Source: Sternotherus odoratus
Lineage: Eukaryota > Chordata > Testudines > Kinosternidae
Length of the DNA: 64,000 bases
Direction: 5' to 3'
NCBI GenBank assembly: GCA_032164245.1
Contig: JAVMKO010000005.1
Span: forward strand, 43,242,133-43,306,132
Under the pieces are notes generated by a model. It saw only the letters and a list, made by a program, of their open reading frames with translations. It was not told where the DNA came from and ran no database searches. The stretch's first letter is position 1. Every line of letters begins with the position of its first letter. The position numbers were made by a program, and so were the translations under genes. Below are positions 11,076-23,680 of the stretch, piece by piece.

Positions 11076-14000
11076 TTAGACATCTATGAAAAATATCACC
11101 TGATCAGTTTAAACAGTTTTGTACACCTGAGATTCAGAAATATAACAGCAACATGTTCCAGTGCAAGTACACAGAAATGGAACAAACTCCTTTTTTATTT
11201 TTTTTTACTAAGTTTATAGGTCCCAAACTATTCAACTTTTTTTTAAATCAGATTGTCAGAATCGCAGGGGATATTAATTTGAGGTTTGTCATTAATACCA
11301 CACTTTCCACCTACTGTGTATTCTAATTTACCATTCACATTCCAATTAGAAAGGAGAAAACACTCAAGATCTACAAATCAATAGAGCAGTAGTTAAAAAG
11401 AAAAAAAAATCAATGTACAACATCAATTATTTAACCCAGGCACAATTTCTGGCAGAAACTCTTGGCTGGCTATATATGGAAACATTTCCATTCCATGGTT
11501 TATCATATTTATTGTGCTACCTAGAGGCATTTGGATTAGAAAGCCAAACATCTTGCTCCCAATTGGTTATAGGCATCACAATAGTGCACAGTTCTAATCT
11601 TGAAGAATATATCAGATCACAGGGTAGTCTGTTTAGGATCTCTTTCCAGAGGCTACAAGAACATCCACAGCAAGTTTAGCCCCCTACTGTGTTTCATTCC
11701 CACTTGTGCTGATATTGAGACCAAAAGAGGAATCTTACAACCATGGGATACATTCATAGTGCTAGAAGAAAAGTGTCTGACAAAAAAACTTTTAAGACTT
11801 GTGGAGAAGACCAGAAGAGGCCCTGACTTAAGCACCACCAGTATAGATAGCATCTTCCTCATCCTTGACAACAAGACTAGTTTATAAATGCCCAGCAGTC
11901 TCTTTTGGACAAATGGGCTGCTAAAAGCCGGAAGCCAAGGCCTGGAAAAGGGGGAATATGACTACAGAGGATGTACTGCAGGCTCCTGATCAACCACAGG
12001 AGAACATAGAACCCTCCAGTGCAAGTGAAGAGGGTTCCACTTTGGATGAGTCATCATGGCATACTTTTCAAAGTGGGAAAAGATTAGAAAGGGGAAGAGA
12101 TGAAGGAAAATGAGAGTGCATAAGATTACTTCTGAAAAAAATAGAAATTAAGTCCGATGGTCTGTTTGTGGAGTTAACACAAAAGTTGGTACTAGCGGGC
12201 AGAGAGTAGGTTGTCTCTCATGACTGACATACTTGCAGTGCTGCATACCAGCCACTAAAGAACTGGAACAGAAAAATTCCCACCTATAGACAACTTGCAG
12301 AACAGAGCACAGCACCTGGTGAAGGACAAAAGTGATACTGGATGTGGGATTATTTCAACGCAGAAACACATGGGTAATTTGTCCAATATAGCAACAGATA
12401 GCTAGCTATGGTTTTGACCTTAAACAAGTCGGTATCACGTGTGGAAAAAAACATTTCAAGAACATACATGAGGTGGGAGTGATATAGATACACTTGAGTG
12501 AGCAGTCTCAACAGCCTGAGTTAGCTGGAGAATTGCTTGTCAGCATTCACAACATTGTCAAGGCAAGCACGTTCCGTTGTGAGGTAATGGACACAGACAA
12601 TCACTCCCACAGCCACCTAGGACGGAACAGCTGACACTCACAGAAGTTTGAGAAAGGTCAAAAATACACCTGAAGAGGCACTTACTGACTTCTGCCTCTG
12701 AAAAGATGCTTCACCCACCTGGAAAATGAGGATGTCCAGAAGTTGCCAGCTACTGTCAAAATCCAGAACATCCAGGGCCAAGCAGTTTCCCTCCCAAACA
12801 AAAAAAGCTACGGCAGAACTTTGTTGAGCAGCAAAGCATGCAATACAGCTGGCAAGGGGGGGGGGGGGGAAGAGTGCATCAGATTACAGGCTCATTAATG
12901 AAGAGCAGGTCAGCCTTAAACTAATTTGCCAGCATGAGAGAGACTGTGTGTGTGGTTTTGAGAAGCAGCATGCTGTCAGCAATGTATTGGAGGGAATGCA
13001 TGCTGTCATAGAAGTGTGGCTGCTTTCATGGCCTCTGACAGAGGACAAAGCATGAAGCAGCAGCCAGTGTCAGCTGTTTCGCATTCGTATCCTGCTTCAT
13101 GCTCCCTCAACCAAGCAACACCAGACTTTGAGGGAAATCAGCAAATGCTGACTTGGTAATTATATGGCCTCTGTGAATGCCACAAGCAATCTCATGTTGT
13201 ATTCATTACGTGAGTTGATATAATCGTCGGAGTCCTCACTGTCAGTTTGGATCTTAAGGAGTAACTCGACTGCCAATGTGACATTCTGACTAGACTCGTC
13301 ACATGTTCCGCAGCAGTTCGGGCTCCATTCCCGCAGACCAAAAGGGAAGACGTTGCGCTGCACAAAAACTGTTGAAAGATTGTGCCAAATGTGGATGGAA
13401 ACACAAGGATTGCTGGGATGAGAAGTGATGCATCATGGGGTGTTGGGACAGGATCCAGAATGACCCGCACCCCACACCCCCTTCCCACAAGCCACAGTGC
13501 CAGAATGGGAAGAGGTGCTCTGTGGGAGCGCTGCCCATAATGCACTGCTCCCAATGCCGCTTCAAGTGCCGCAAATGTGGCCACCCCAGTGCTTTTGCAG
13601 CGGTCAGTGTGGACAGACTGGAGCGCTTTCCCTGGTGTGCTCTCTGAAGGCTGGTTTAACCCAAAGCGCTCTACTTTTGCAAGTGTAGTCAACCCTGTGA
13701 CAATATGGCTTTTCTGTAGCCATGCAGGGAGGCCTGAATCAAACCACCTTCTGCCGCCAGACCGAAAAAGCAGCAGCCATTAGCTGTAGGCTTGGAGTTC
13801 CACCTAAAATGTGTGAGGAGGGGACTTTGCTTTGATAGCTCCCCATTGTCACCAGATAAAGAAACAGATCTCAAGATGGGTAAAGAAAATTCAAGTAATA
13901 CCATTTTGTCTGGCAAGAAACTGCTTATCTATAGAGAATGTTGTGGAATCCTCATTGCATGACCATTATTGCTCTTTCCTATTGTTTGACACTGATCTGT

Positions 14001-14152
14001 CCGGTTTGTAATTGTTTCTGTCTGCTGTATAATTAATGTTGCTCAGGGGGTAGGTGTGGTAAGTGTGAATCAATTAAGGTGGTAGGGCATGATTGGTTAG
14101 GTAATTTTGTTATGATTGGTTAGTAAAATTATACTAAAATAATTGGTTACAG
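11076..14152. other. RBM6 intron 1, mostly unassigned
   Basis: No exon recognised. There is a G run near 12857-12869. A MITE-like block at about 13480-13690 contains 'ccgcaaatgtggccac', also present near 62.15 kb. Small open frames around 13.2-13.9 kb overlap one another in several frames and look like non-coding GC-richer DNA. Confidence 0.4.
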
Positions 14153-15946
14153 CAGAGTTTCCCAAACTGTGTTCTGCTGAACACCAGTGTTCTGTGAAAG
14201 AATCATAATTTTAAAAAAGGGTCTTAAATTTAAAATGAAAAAAAAAAAATGTAGTGTAACCCCCCAAGAAGATTACATGGACTCCTGGGTCTCTGTCTGC
14301 TGGCAGACTCAGAGTCTGCCCAGCAACCAATAGGGAGTGAGAGGCCGGCCCACAGAATGGAGGAAAGGGGAGAAGCCATTTTGAGTGAGTGGAAAGCTGG
14401 GCAGGACTGGCTGCGTGGGGACCTGGTGAGTCCTAGGCCTGCATTCAGGGTTCCCCCTGAGAACTGGCCTCTAGGGACCTGACAACAGATCCCTCAGCGG
14501 GGATTTTCCTTCCTCACTGGTGATTCCCCATTTGTAGAGTTTGCTGGGAAACTTCCACAGCTGGGCTGAGTTGACCCTCCCCACTCCTTAGGTGAGACCA
14601 GTCACCACATGGTCAGCTCTGCTCTGTCCCCTCTCCAGGGAAGCAGCCTGCTGAGTGTGTGTCTGGACACCAGGCTGGGAGGCTACAGTTTGGATGTTAG
14701 TGTTGTGTAACCTACAACTTGAGCCCTGAACCCCTTTGTGGTGAGGGGAAATGCTGGAACTGACACAGCCTGATAGGATCCCTGCCAGCAGAGAGCAGCC
14801 CCTCTGCAGAGACTGAGTACAGTCATCTTCGAACCTGAGGATCGTTCATGGAGACAGAGTGCCCCATCGTTTAGTCAGGTAATTTGTTTTGGGGACCCCC
14901 TACTCCCTGAACTGTGTCCTCAATCGAGGATTTTATAACCTGCTGCATACTACACCCATGGAGGAACTTACCACCATCTCCCACTTTGAGCCCTTGGGGC
15001 TGTACTGAACCCAGTCAGCCACATAGCTACACCACTGTAGAGAAGAATTTTGTGGTTATAGGTCACCAAGGGCTCCAGCACAATACGCGTACCAACGGGA
15101 CACTTTTTAATATATCAAGCCACAGGTATTTTCAGGGCACTGGTGACCCTAAACATAGTGTTTTACTGTGTTATGTTGTATTTGTCTCCTATTTAATATA
15201 ATTATTGTGTTAAATATATTGTATGCGTTAATGTTATTTCTTTGAAGTCTCCAACTATCTATCTGGTCAGTAAGTGGAGATTACCCTGTAGTTAGAATTT
15301 TCCTCCCAAGCTGCCCTGGTGACCCTGCCAGGAAAGAGTGAGGGGGTGGAGGTACTGCCAAATAATTTCCTAGGAAAAAAGAAAGAAGATACATCCTATT
15401 GAGTGGGTGGTGGGATCCAAAAGAACCATGATCTGTCCATCAAAACCTGTAAGTGGATTGCATTAAAGAAGGTAACTAGGTGGAGAGGAGGCGCCTGACA
15501 TGAGAATTCAACTTTCCAGCATTATTCCTAATATTAAGCAAATTTGTGATACAGAAACACCAATCCCATTAAATCCAAATTTGTATTTGTTTATAAAAAT
15601 AGATTTTCCTAGTAAAAATCTAATTTGTTTGGTTTTTTAAGTTGAACAGTTTTTAATTTGGACTCTTGCACTTGATTTTTGTACTACTTTAGGCACACTT
15701 TCCAGTTAGAAATTGTTAGTTCAAGTTATTTTAAATTTGTATTTTTGTGTTGTTTTATTTAAAAAAAATGTATTGGAGCATAAATAATGAATTTTTTTAT
15801 TTGAAATGGTGCCCTGGGGAATGGCAGGTTGCCTTCCTATAAGGTTGCCCAAATTCCCCAATTTTTTATTTGAAAACCAAACTACAAAACAATATTATAA
15901 GTGTTCCGTAAATGTATATCAGGCTAAAAAAGTTTGGGAAACACTG
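14153..15946. mobile_element. Non-autonomous hAT-like element, about 1.8 kb
   Basis: The left end CAGAGTTTCCCAAACT and the right end, which reads CAGTGTTTCCCAAACT on the other strand, form terminal inverted repeats. The flanking 8-mers 14145-14152 and 15947-15954 agree at five of eight bases, as an aged hAT target duplication might. The inside 14.28-15.5 kb is unlike the ends and may hold a further insertion. No transposase frame is seen. Confidence 0.6.
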
Positions 15947-16079
15947 GATTATGGTATAGCTAAGCAAGACTAAAGTTTGGTTATATAAACGGGGGTCCAA
16001 GATGATGATCAGGAGAGGAAAAAGATTAGAAGTAACAAAAGCAGAAGGAAGGAAGAAACAGGCTGAAAGAAGACCAAAG

Positions 16080-16620
16080 GAAATTAAAAAACCCAAGAAA
16101 AAGAACTCAGCTCCAAGACCCAGCCTAAAATAAGAGCTGCCAGGACTCTCTTGCACAACCATGATGTGCAGCAGCTAAGAGCCAAAGACTGACCTTGCCT
16201 GGCCAACCAGAGCTGCCACAGCCAGGGAGAAGTGCCGCTCCACCAACCCCGCTGGAACGGCTGGGGAGAGGGATCCCTCCTCTGGCCCTGCCCAGCTCTG
16301 CTGGAGCTGCCACAACTTGGAAGACACACTTCTCCCCTGGCCAAGCCAGAGCAGCCGCACCTGGCCATGGAGAAGCGCCTCTCTCCTGGCTGAGCCCTGA
16401 GCTGTTGTGGCAAGAGAGGCTCTGCCCCAGCCCTGAGTCCCCTCCCACACCCCAACTTCTCATCCCTGGCTCCACTCCAGAGCCCTCACCCCCTGCACCT
16501 CAAGCCTCTGCCCCAGCCTTGAGCCTCCTCCCACACTCCGAACCCCTCAGCCCATTCTGTGCCATACAGCACCTCCATATTGGTGCACATTACAAAATTC
16601 ATTCCGCATATGCACATAAA
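16080..16620. repeat. GC-rich degenerate tandem repeat block
   Basis: Three or four diverged units containing GAGCTGCCACA-like and GGAGAAGTGCC-like words follow one another, then a CCCCAGCCCTGAG-type low-complexity part. Frames are open on both strands simply because of base composition. At 17300-17325 a 'gatttaaatcaaatccacc' end suggests that this block sits in a larger MITE. Confidence 0.4.
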
Positions 16621-17385
16621 AAATGAGAAGGAACACGGATCAAAATATATGCAAAATCGTTAAAAAATCTACTCTGTCAGCGTTGCATTAAATTCTAAAT
16701 CAGGTATCAAAGTTAATCGATGCAGGTACTGTGAAATCACACAAAATATTTGTCAATACATTAAATCATTTCACATTTTTAAATTTTATTTCTAAACACA
16801 CACATTTGTATCATACACATATACACATTCAAAAATAAAGAAATATTATTTTAGGATTAGTGAGAAGTATGGTACTATATGTTTGCTGATGAAGAAAAAA
16901 ATCCAGACTACCTAAAGTTGTTTTAGTTAAATAAAACAGTTTAAATGTCTGTCTGGTGATGTTTTACTCCTAATATAGCATGACAAGAAAATCCTCCAAA
17001 TATTAATGATTAACCTGTTGAATTGTAAGTAGTTCACCTCCCAGTGACTTCATAAATATCTGCTTCAGTTACCTTTGATTAATGAAATAACCAAACAAGC
17101 ATTCATTTTCTGATATAGCTGTAAAACTAATCTGAAAAGTTTTCAAAATAAATCCCTTTAAAATGTATAGTTGTATCTTCTAAAAATGAAACCTACATCT
17201 ATCTCTGAGTTGTGAAGAATATGTATTAACGTTATAACAACCAACAAGAATGCACTTTTATGTAGAAATCCATGGTTAAATCGAGTCTTCCTGACTAGTG
17301 ATTTAAATCAAATCCACCCTGGTTTATAGTGAAATCAAGGGTATGTTTATTTTAAAAATCATAGAGATTCAAGTAATATTTAATA

Positions 17386-18224
17386 CAGTGAAACCTCGAT
17401 TTAACGGACTAATTCGGGCGAGGGGGTGTCCGTTAAAGCCGAAAGTCCGTTATTTAATAATTTTTTAAAATCATTAAATAACAGGACTTTTGGCTTTAAC
17501 GGACACCCCCTCACCCAAATTAGTCCCTTATATAGAGGTTTTACTGGGCGGGAGCTGTCAAACTCCCCCCCCCCTTCCCGCAAGGGGGGGGGGGGCTTTG
17601 ACAGCTCCCGCCGGGCTCCCCGCAGCGGGGAGCCAGGTGGGCAGGCTGACAGTTCCCGCCGGGCTCCCCGCGGCAGGGGAGCCGGGGGGGGGGGGGGCTT
17701 TGACAGTTCCCGCCGGGCTCCCCGCAGCGGGGAGCCCGGCGGGAGCTGTCAAAGCCCTCTCCCCCCCGGCCCGGCTCCCCTGCAGCGGGGAGCCCGGCGG
17801 GAACTGTCAAACCACCCCACCCCACCCCCCGGCTCCCGTCCGCCGGGCTATCAGCCCGCCCGCCTGGCTCCCCGCAGCGGGGAACCCGGCGGGAACTGTC
17901 AGCCCGCCCGCCGGGCTCCCCGCAGCGGGGAGCCCGGCGGGAGCTGTCAAACCCCCCCCGCTCCCGCCCGCCGCCCGCCTGGCTCCTGGGGGGGGTTGAC
18001 AGCTCCCGCCTGGCTCCCCGCTGCGGGGAGCCGGGCGGGAGCTGTCAACCCGGCCGCCCGGCTCCCCTCTGCGGGAATCCGGGCAGCCGGGTTGACAGCT
18101 CCCGCCCGGCTCCCCGGGGCAGGAGCCGGCAGCCCCCTATAACGGATTTCGGATGCATCGGGAAATTTTGTCCGTTGCATCCGAAGTCCGTTAAATAGGG
18201 GTCCGTTAAATCGAGGGTTTACTG
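17386..18224. mobile_element. Tigger/pogo-like MITE carrying a GC-rich palindromic minisatellite
   Basis: The ends are CAGTGAAACCTCGATTTAAC on the left and CAGTAAACCCTCGATTTAAC read inward from the right, both continuing GGAC. They are flanked by TA on each side (17384-17385, 18225-18226), the target preference of Tc1/mariner and pogo-type elements. Just inside each end is a further hairpin built on CCGTTAAA and TCCGTTA. The middle, 17540-18125, is an array described separately. No transposase is present. Confidence 0.8.
17540..18125. repeat. Minisatellite of GGCTCCCCGCAGCGGGGAGCC units
   Basis: About a dozen units of roughly 35-50 bp alternate the self-complementary core GGCTCCCCGC-AGCGGGGAGC with spacers such as CGGGAGCTGTCAA, in both orientations. 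Several long open frames on both strands (Pro/Ala/Gly-rich) are by-products. High GC and repeated hairpins make this segment prone to assembly and replication errors. Confidence 0.85.
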
Positions 18225-18249
18225 TAGAAGTATTTGAAAGGTTGTGTAA

Positions 18250-19385
18250 AATAGGGCTGTCAAGTGATTAAAAGGATTAACTGCAATTAACCTCATGATT
18301 AAACAATAATACAGTGACATTTTACATAAGTATTTTTGAATGTTTTCCATATTTTCAAATATATTGATTTCAATTAAAACTCTGAGCACTGTTTTAATTG
18401 AGCACTTTCTATTTATTTTTAATTATAAATATTTGCACTGTAAAAATAAAAGAAATAGTATTTTTCAATTCACTTAATACAAGTACTGTAGTGCAGTCCC
18501 TTAACATGAAAGTTGAACTTACAAATGTAGAATTATGTACAAAAAATAATTGCTTTCAAAAATAAAACAATATAAAGCATTAGCACCTTCAGGTCCACTC
18601 AGTCCTACTTGTTGTTCAGCCAGTCAAGTTTGTTTACATTTGCAGGAGAAAATGCTGCCTGCTTCTTGTTTATAATGTCACCTAAAAGTGAGAACAGGCA
18701 TTCATATGGCACTGTTGTAGCCGATTTTGCAAGATATTTATGTGACAGATGTGTTGAAGATTCATATGTCACTTCATGCCTCAACCACCCGAGGACATGT
18801 CCATGCTGATGATGGGTTCTGCAGGATAACGATCCAAAGCAGTGCAGACCATCCGCATGTTCATTTTCATTAGCATATCAATACCTTGCAGTGTCAGTCA
18901 GAAAAGTGCCACACAAATGCCTGTCCTCACTTTCTGGTGACATTGTAAAAAAAGAAGTGGGCAGCATTATCTCTTGTAAATGTAAACAAACTTGTTTCTC
19001 AGCCATTAGCTGAACAAGAAGTAGGACTGAGTGGACTTGTAGGCTCCAAAGTTTTACATTGTTTTGTTTTTGAATGCAGGTATTTAATAAAAAAAAAAAT
19101 CTACCTAACTTGCACTTTCATGAGAGAGATTGCACTTTGGTACTTGTATGAGGTGAATTGAAAAATACTATTTCTTTTGTTTATCATTTTTTACAGTGAA
19201 AATATTTTAATAAAAATATAAAGTGAGTACTGTACACATTGTATTGTGTTGTAATTTAAATCAATATGTTTGAAAATGTAAAAAATCATCCAAAATATTC
19301 AATACATTTCAATTGGTATTCTGTTTAACAGTACGTTTAAAACTGCGATAAACTGCGATAAATTTTTGCTATATTTAATTTTTTT
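18250..19385. mobile_element. Large fold-back (inverted-repeat) element
   Basis: The arms start 'ggctgtcaagtgattaaaa' on the left and end in tandem 'aaactgcgataaactgcg' on the right. Inside, 18550-18730 is repeated in inverse orientation at about 18900-19090: ctactt-gttcagc against gctgaac-aagtag, and cctgcttcttg with its complement. The core is non-coding. The layout is that of a palindromic MITE; the family is not named here. Confidence 0.65.
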
Positions 19386-19807
19386 TTCCACAGTTGCCTC
19401 GGCCCGCTAAGCCCCTTCAAAAATCTAATATGGCCCTCTTCTCATAAAGATTGGAGACCCTTGATCTAAGGTAAAACTGGTAAGCTGGGGAGTATTGCAT
19501 CTTTGGAAGCAGTGAATCAGTAAATACTGCAAGTGTCCGGCAGACCAGGGGTTAGATACTCCAGGAAGATGCACTCACTGCCCAGCAGGCTAAAACAAGG
19601 CTTCCTAACACTAAGTATAGGTGGTAGCGAAGTGGCTCAACTGTGAGTACTCCCAGGAAGGTCACAACTCCCCAGAATGACATTAACCTTTTTTGTAATT
19701 ATATCACTTGGTTGGCACATATTCACTTTGTGATTTACTATAACCCTCCAATCCTTATCTGCAGTAGTACCCAGTTATCCATTTTGTAGTTGTGCATTTA
19801 ATATTTT

Positions 19808-20082
19808 CTTCTTAACACTTTATCTACACTAGCACTTTTGTCATCAAAACTTTTGTCAGTCAAGGGTTTTACACCCGACTGACATAAAAGTTTCACTGAC
19901 AGAAGCGTTGGTGTGGACAGTGATATGTTAGCAGGAAACACTCTCCCACTGACATAGCTACTGTCCCTCGTTAGGGGTGGTGTAATTATGCCAGCGGGAG
20001 AGCGCTCTCCTGCTGGCACAGAACAGCTACACAGTGGTGCAGCTGTGCCGCTGTAAATTCTGTAGTGTAGACACAGCTCAAG
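19808..20082. mobile_element. Palindromic MITE
   Basis: Left end 'tatctacactagcac' and right end 'gtagtgtagacacagc' are inverted. The body has internal hairpins around 'gccagcgggagagcgctctc'. A related copy lies at 61.31-61.53 kb. Confidence 0.5.
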
Positions 20083-20109
20083 CGTACTGCTTTGTATCTG
20101 TCTTTACTG

Positions 20110-20350
20110 AATTTCAGTAAAATTGTTGATTTCAAACTAGTTCTCCAATTTTTCAAAGTTAAATATTTGCAACCCCTACCACTTTGATGTCATCTGCAAG
20201 TTTTATAAACATACTCTCATTAACTGAACAATTCATGAAAATATTGAATAGTATCGAACCCAGGACAGAACCCTGCAGGACCCCACTAGATACATCCTCC
20301 CAGTCAGACAGTGAACCAATGATTTCCTGCTTGCTTTTCAGATCTTGTGA
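20110..20350 (-). mobile_element. CR1 LINE reverse transcriptase fragment
   Basis: Antisense words such as 'tcatctgcaagttttataaa' and 'acccaggacagaaccctgca' are the complement of CR1 RT coding sequence (a DD-box neighbourhood followed by a conserved Gly/Pro stretch). Fragmentary and not coding. Confidence 0.55.
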
Positions 20351-20558
20351 TAGACTTTATGCCTATGGTTACAACTGGGGAATTTTTAGAGCTCTCCCAC
20401 TGCCATGCTATCAGTCTTGCAACCCCTGCTCAGGAAGGACAAAAGAAGAGCCATCTAAGCTAGGGCTCCCAACATTGTTCATGTGATCCACTAATGAGAA
20501 GCTAGAAATCAGCCTTCACCATCCTCCAAGTATGGGGCAGAAACCAAACCATCTACAT

Positions 20559-20861
20559 CTGGGGTAGGCAAACTATGCCACGCGTGCCAAAGGTGGCATG
20601 TGAGCGGATTTTCAGTGGCACTCACACTGCCCAGGACCTGGTCACCAATCCAGGGGGCTCTGCATTTTAATTTAATTTTAAATGAAACTTCTAAACATTT
20701 TAAAAATCTTATATAAACAACAATATTTTAGTTATATATAACAGAGTTATCGAAAGAGACCTTCTAAAAACATTAAAATGTATTACTGGCATGCAAATCC
20801 TTAAATTAGAGTGAATAAATGAAGACTCGGCACACCACTTTTGAAAGGTTGCCGACCCCTG
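20559..20861. mobile_element. 303-bp hAT MITE with perfect 8-bp target duplication
   Basis: The ends CTGGGGTAGGCAAACT and AGGTTGCCGACCCCTG are imperfect inverted repeats. The 8-mer ATCTACAT flanks both sides exactly (20551-20558 and 20862-20869). The inside is AT-rich and non-coding. It lies in RBM6 intron 1. Confidence 0.88.
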
Positions 20862-21039
20862 ATCTACATATTACCCTCCATTTATGGTCCCCCATTTAGA
20901 AAATAGTTTTGGGCTGAATACCCCACTCTATCCGATTCACTGTCCCAAGAGTGCCCAAAGATGATGCTCTCCTGATTAAGAGACCAGATCATCTTTTTTC
21001 ACGGCCCGGATTATGTCTTCACCAACCCTTCATCCAATT

Positions 21040-21165
21040 TTGCTTTTAAAGACAGCAAGCTCTCTGAGTAGAGACTGTCTCTTCACATATATCTGTATAG
21101 TACCTGGCAAAATGAAGCCCTGATCTTGATCAGGGCCTTGGGGTACTACCATAACAAATGACAAA
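21040..21165 (+). repeat. Ancient MIR-like SINE tail
   Basis: 'gcaagctctctgagtagaga' followed by 'tagtacctggcaaaatgaag' and a 'ccctgatcttgatcagggcc' end resembles the 3' part of old amniote MIR or L2-type repeats. Diverged. Confidence 0.4.
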
Positions 21166-21509
21166 ACCCTTAACTACAGACATCATTTCTGCGCTACCCA
21201 AAAGAATAACACAAGACCAGACAGAGATCCACTTGTACTGCTGACAGAATAAAAGTGTAACTGCAGGTTACACAGCTGTACAGAACAGACTTAATTCACA
21301 TACAAACAAGATGCATGTTTGTTTCATGAAACAATCAGCACGGTCCTTCCAGTAGTAAGGGAGGCAATATAAAGATTGAATTGGAATTCTGAGAGAAGTT
21401 TCAGAACAAGGTTTTTCAAACTACAACCTAGTTTCCTCACTTTCAAATGTTCTAAATACATATTATATGCACACACAAAAAAGTCTACATTAAAAGAAAG
21501 TAACAGTTG

Positions 21510-21605
21510 CAGTTAGCGACAGAGTCCTGTGGCACCTTATAGACTAACAGACATATTGGAGCATAAGCTTTTGTGAACGAATACTTTGTTGGATGCAGTT
21601 AGTTA
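21510..21605 (+). repeat. Penelope-like tail fragment
   Basis: 'gtcctgtggcaccttataga' and 'gcataagcttttgtgaacga' match the shared 3' tail of the Penelope-like copies. Only the tail is present. Confidence 0.5.
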
Positions 21606-22329
21606 CTAAAGAGTCAAAAAAATGTAGATTCTTTTTGGTGAAAACAAGTTGAACTCTCCCCCCAGTGCATATGAATGTGTTACAGTTTATTCATAGGGGC
21701 TGGTGCTACAGCGTTTGACTCATATTCTTCCCCATATTCATGGATGATATGTCACTATTGACAATAAGTTTGTTCAAAAATCCAGTGTTGAATTATGCAA
21801 TATTTATAAAATTACTGCTATATCCAGGATTGTTCAGAAGAGAAAATACTGAACTCTCAGTCCCAGTCCTTTCTGCCCATCATTTGGACACCTGAGTGTG
21901 CAATTATCTGATGTGTACACAACTGCACAGTGTTCAAGTTATTAAAACAACTGCACATCTAAATGATGTGAACTCCTAGGTATTGACAGTAGACAAGGCA
22001 GTTCAGTGCATCTACAGACAATTGTAATGCTGTGTTAATCTCAAATTTAGGTTACATTCAAAAGCCTATTTTCATACCCATAAAAAACAGAATTAAACTT
22101 CTGCATTGTTAATCTATTACAAAAGCTTATTAAGCAGACTGGAAGACTGACACGCCAGGACTACAGTTGTGTGACATTCCAAAAACAATACACAAGTTTT
22201 CATATGGTCTAAGATACAATTTTTACACCTGTATTAGCAATTATTAGAAATATGCATGGAGACTGCAGAAATACCTATATTATATGGTATCATACAATAG
22301 GCATTAAATCTTATCCATGCACATTCCAA

Positions 22330-23600
22330 CTAGCCTGGCAACAGACACTGTGAGCCATCAGGGCCACAATCCAGCCCTCATCCCCACTAATACACCCTAA
22401 AGATTTTTTCACTCAACGCTGACAGTCATATAAGGAACCTTAAAAATTATCTGTGCTGTCCCCAGATCCAATACCTCCAGGGCTATAAACCCCCAGAACT
22501 GAAACATTCCAGCTCCACAGCAATTCACCACATAGCGCCCCGGCTAGAAATGCCACATAGGGTGTTCAGCCCACTGCAAACCCTGTAATCAGCCCACCTT
22601 CACCCAAAGCAGCTGGAAGCCCCCATGGCCAGCTGCCTGCCCCAAAACAGCACCTTTCTAGCCAGGACCCTGCATTACCAAACTCCCTGAAGGTAGGCAC
22701 CCCCTTGGCAGATCCCTCAATTCCCAGCCTGTTCTCCAAACCAGGATCCTGCAGGCTGCCCCCGTGACCTGAATGTCCCCCCAACCCAAAGACTGATGTC
22801 TCATGCAGGAAATGTCACACGCAGGAAACACCTGTGAACAAACTGACCCACTCCCAACCATACTTCCTCACACACACCACAACCCCACCTCAAACAAGAG
22901 TACCTCTCCATGGCAAATCCCCAGCAAAGACCCCCACACGTGAGCCCTCCCACCAAGGCGCATAATGATTAACCTCCCTACACCCCAGTAAGACTCCCTT
23001 CTCCAATCCCACCACACGCATAGACACATCCCTTGCCCCCGGTTGAGGATTTACATAAACAACCACACATAGCCCAGGCTGAGAACTCACGTAAGTGACG
23101 CCTCCTAGCGTCCCCTGCCTCTCTGCCAAGAGCCCGCATGCCCCCCCCCCCACACACACACACACATTGCTAGCACTTCCCACCAGGAGCCCACATGTAC
23201 TATCCTTCACAGCTGTAACTCCGCCATTCATACCTGCAGCGTCCCCCACGCATGTCCAACCCCCCACATCTCCTGCGCCTCCCTCGCAGGTCCAGTGCCC
23301 CCCACCACACACACACCGTCCAGTGCCCCCCCCCCATGTTCGACCCACCCCAGCACTCTCCCTGCCAGGAGCCCACATGCCCCGACCGCTCTAACGCCCA
23401 TCCGCCGTGAACCCAGCCTGCCCTCGCGTTTCCCCCAGCGCTCCGCCCGCGCTCCGCGTGCCAGCGCGGCCTAGCCTGCGCGGGGAGCCGAAGGAGAACG
23501 GGGCCGCTCGCCCCCGTCTGTCCGGGGTCAAGGAGGGTCAGAAAGCTCTCGCGGCTCCCGCCGTGGCCAATACCCCAACATACCGGGTGCCCCCTCACCT
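22330..23600. other. GC-rich start of RBM6 intron 1
   Basis: C-rich sequence with a (CA)n run near 23150-23165 and repeated CCCCAC words. Several overlapping frames are open on both strands because of composition. I see no exon apart from exon 1 at its upper end. Confidence 0.5.
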
Positions 23601-23680
23601 CAGACACCGACGGAACCGCCGCACCGGGCCTGCTGCAGCGCCTAGAGAAAACCGGAACTTCCGGGGTGGTGCAGCCTAGC
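23599..23680 (-). other. RBM6: RBM6 non-coding exon 1 (candidate)
   Basis: A consensus donor, CTGAG|GTGAGG, lies on the minus strand at 23599/23598 within the GC-rich island. Exon 2 has only 66 bases of 5' UTR, so an upstream non-coding exon is required, and this is the best placed donor beneath the promoter motifs. The 5' edge is approximate; transcript data would be needed to fix it. Confidence 0.6.

Noticed and set aside
17426..18142. Long Pro/Gly/Ala-rich open frames on both strands
   Set aside because: They arise from the GC-rich minisatellite in a MITE; the protein is a low-complexity repeat with no conserved domain.
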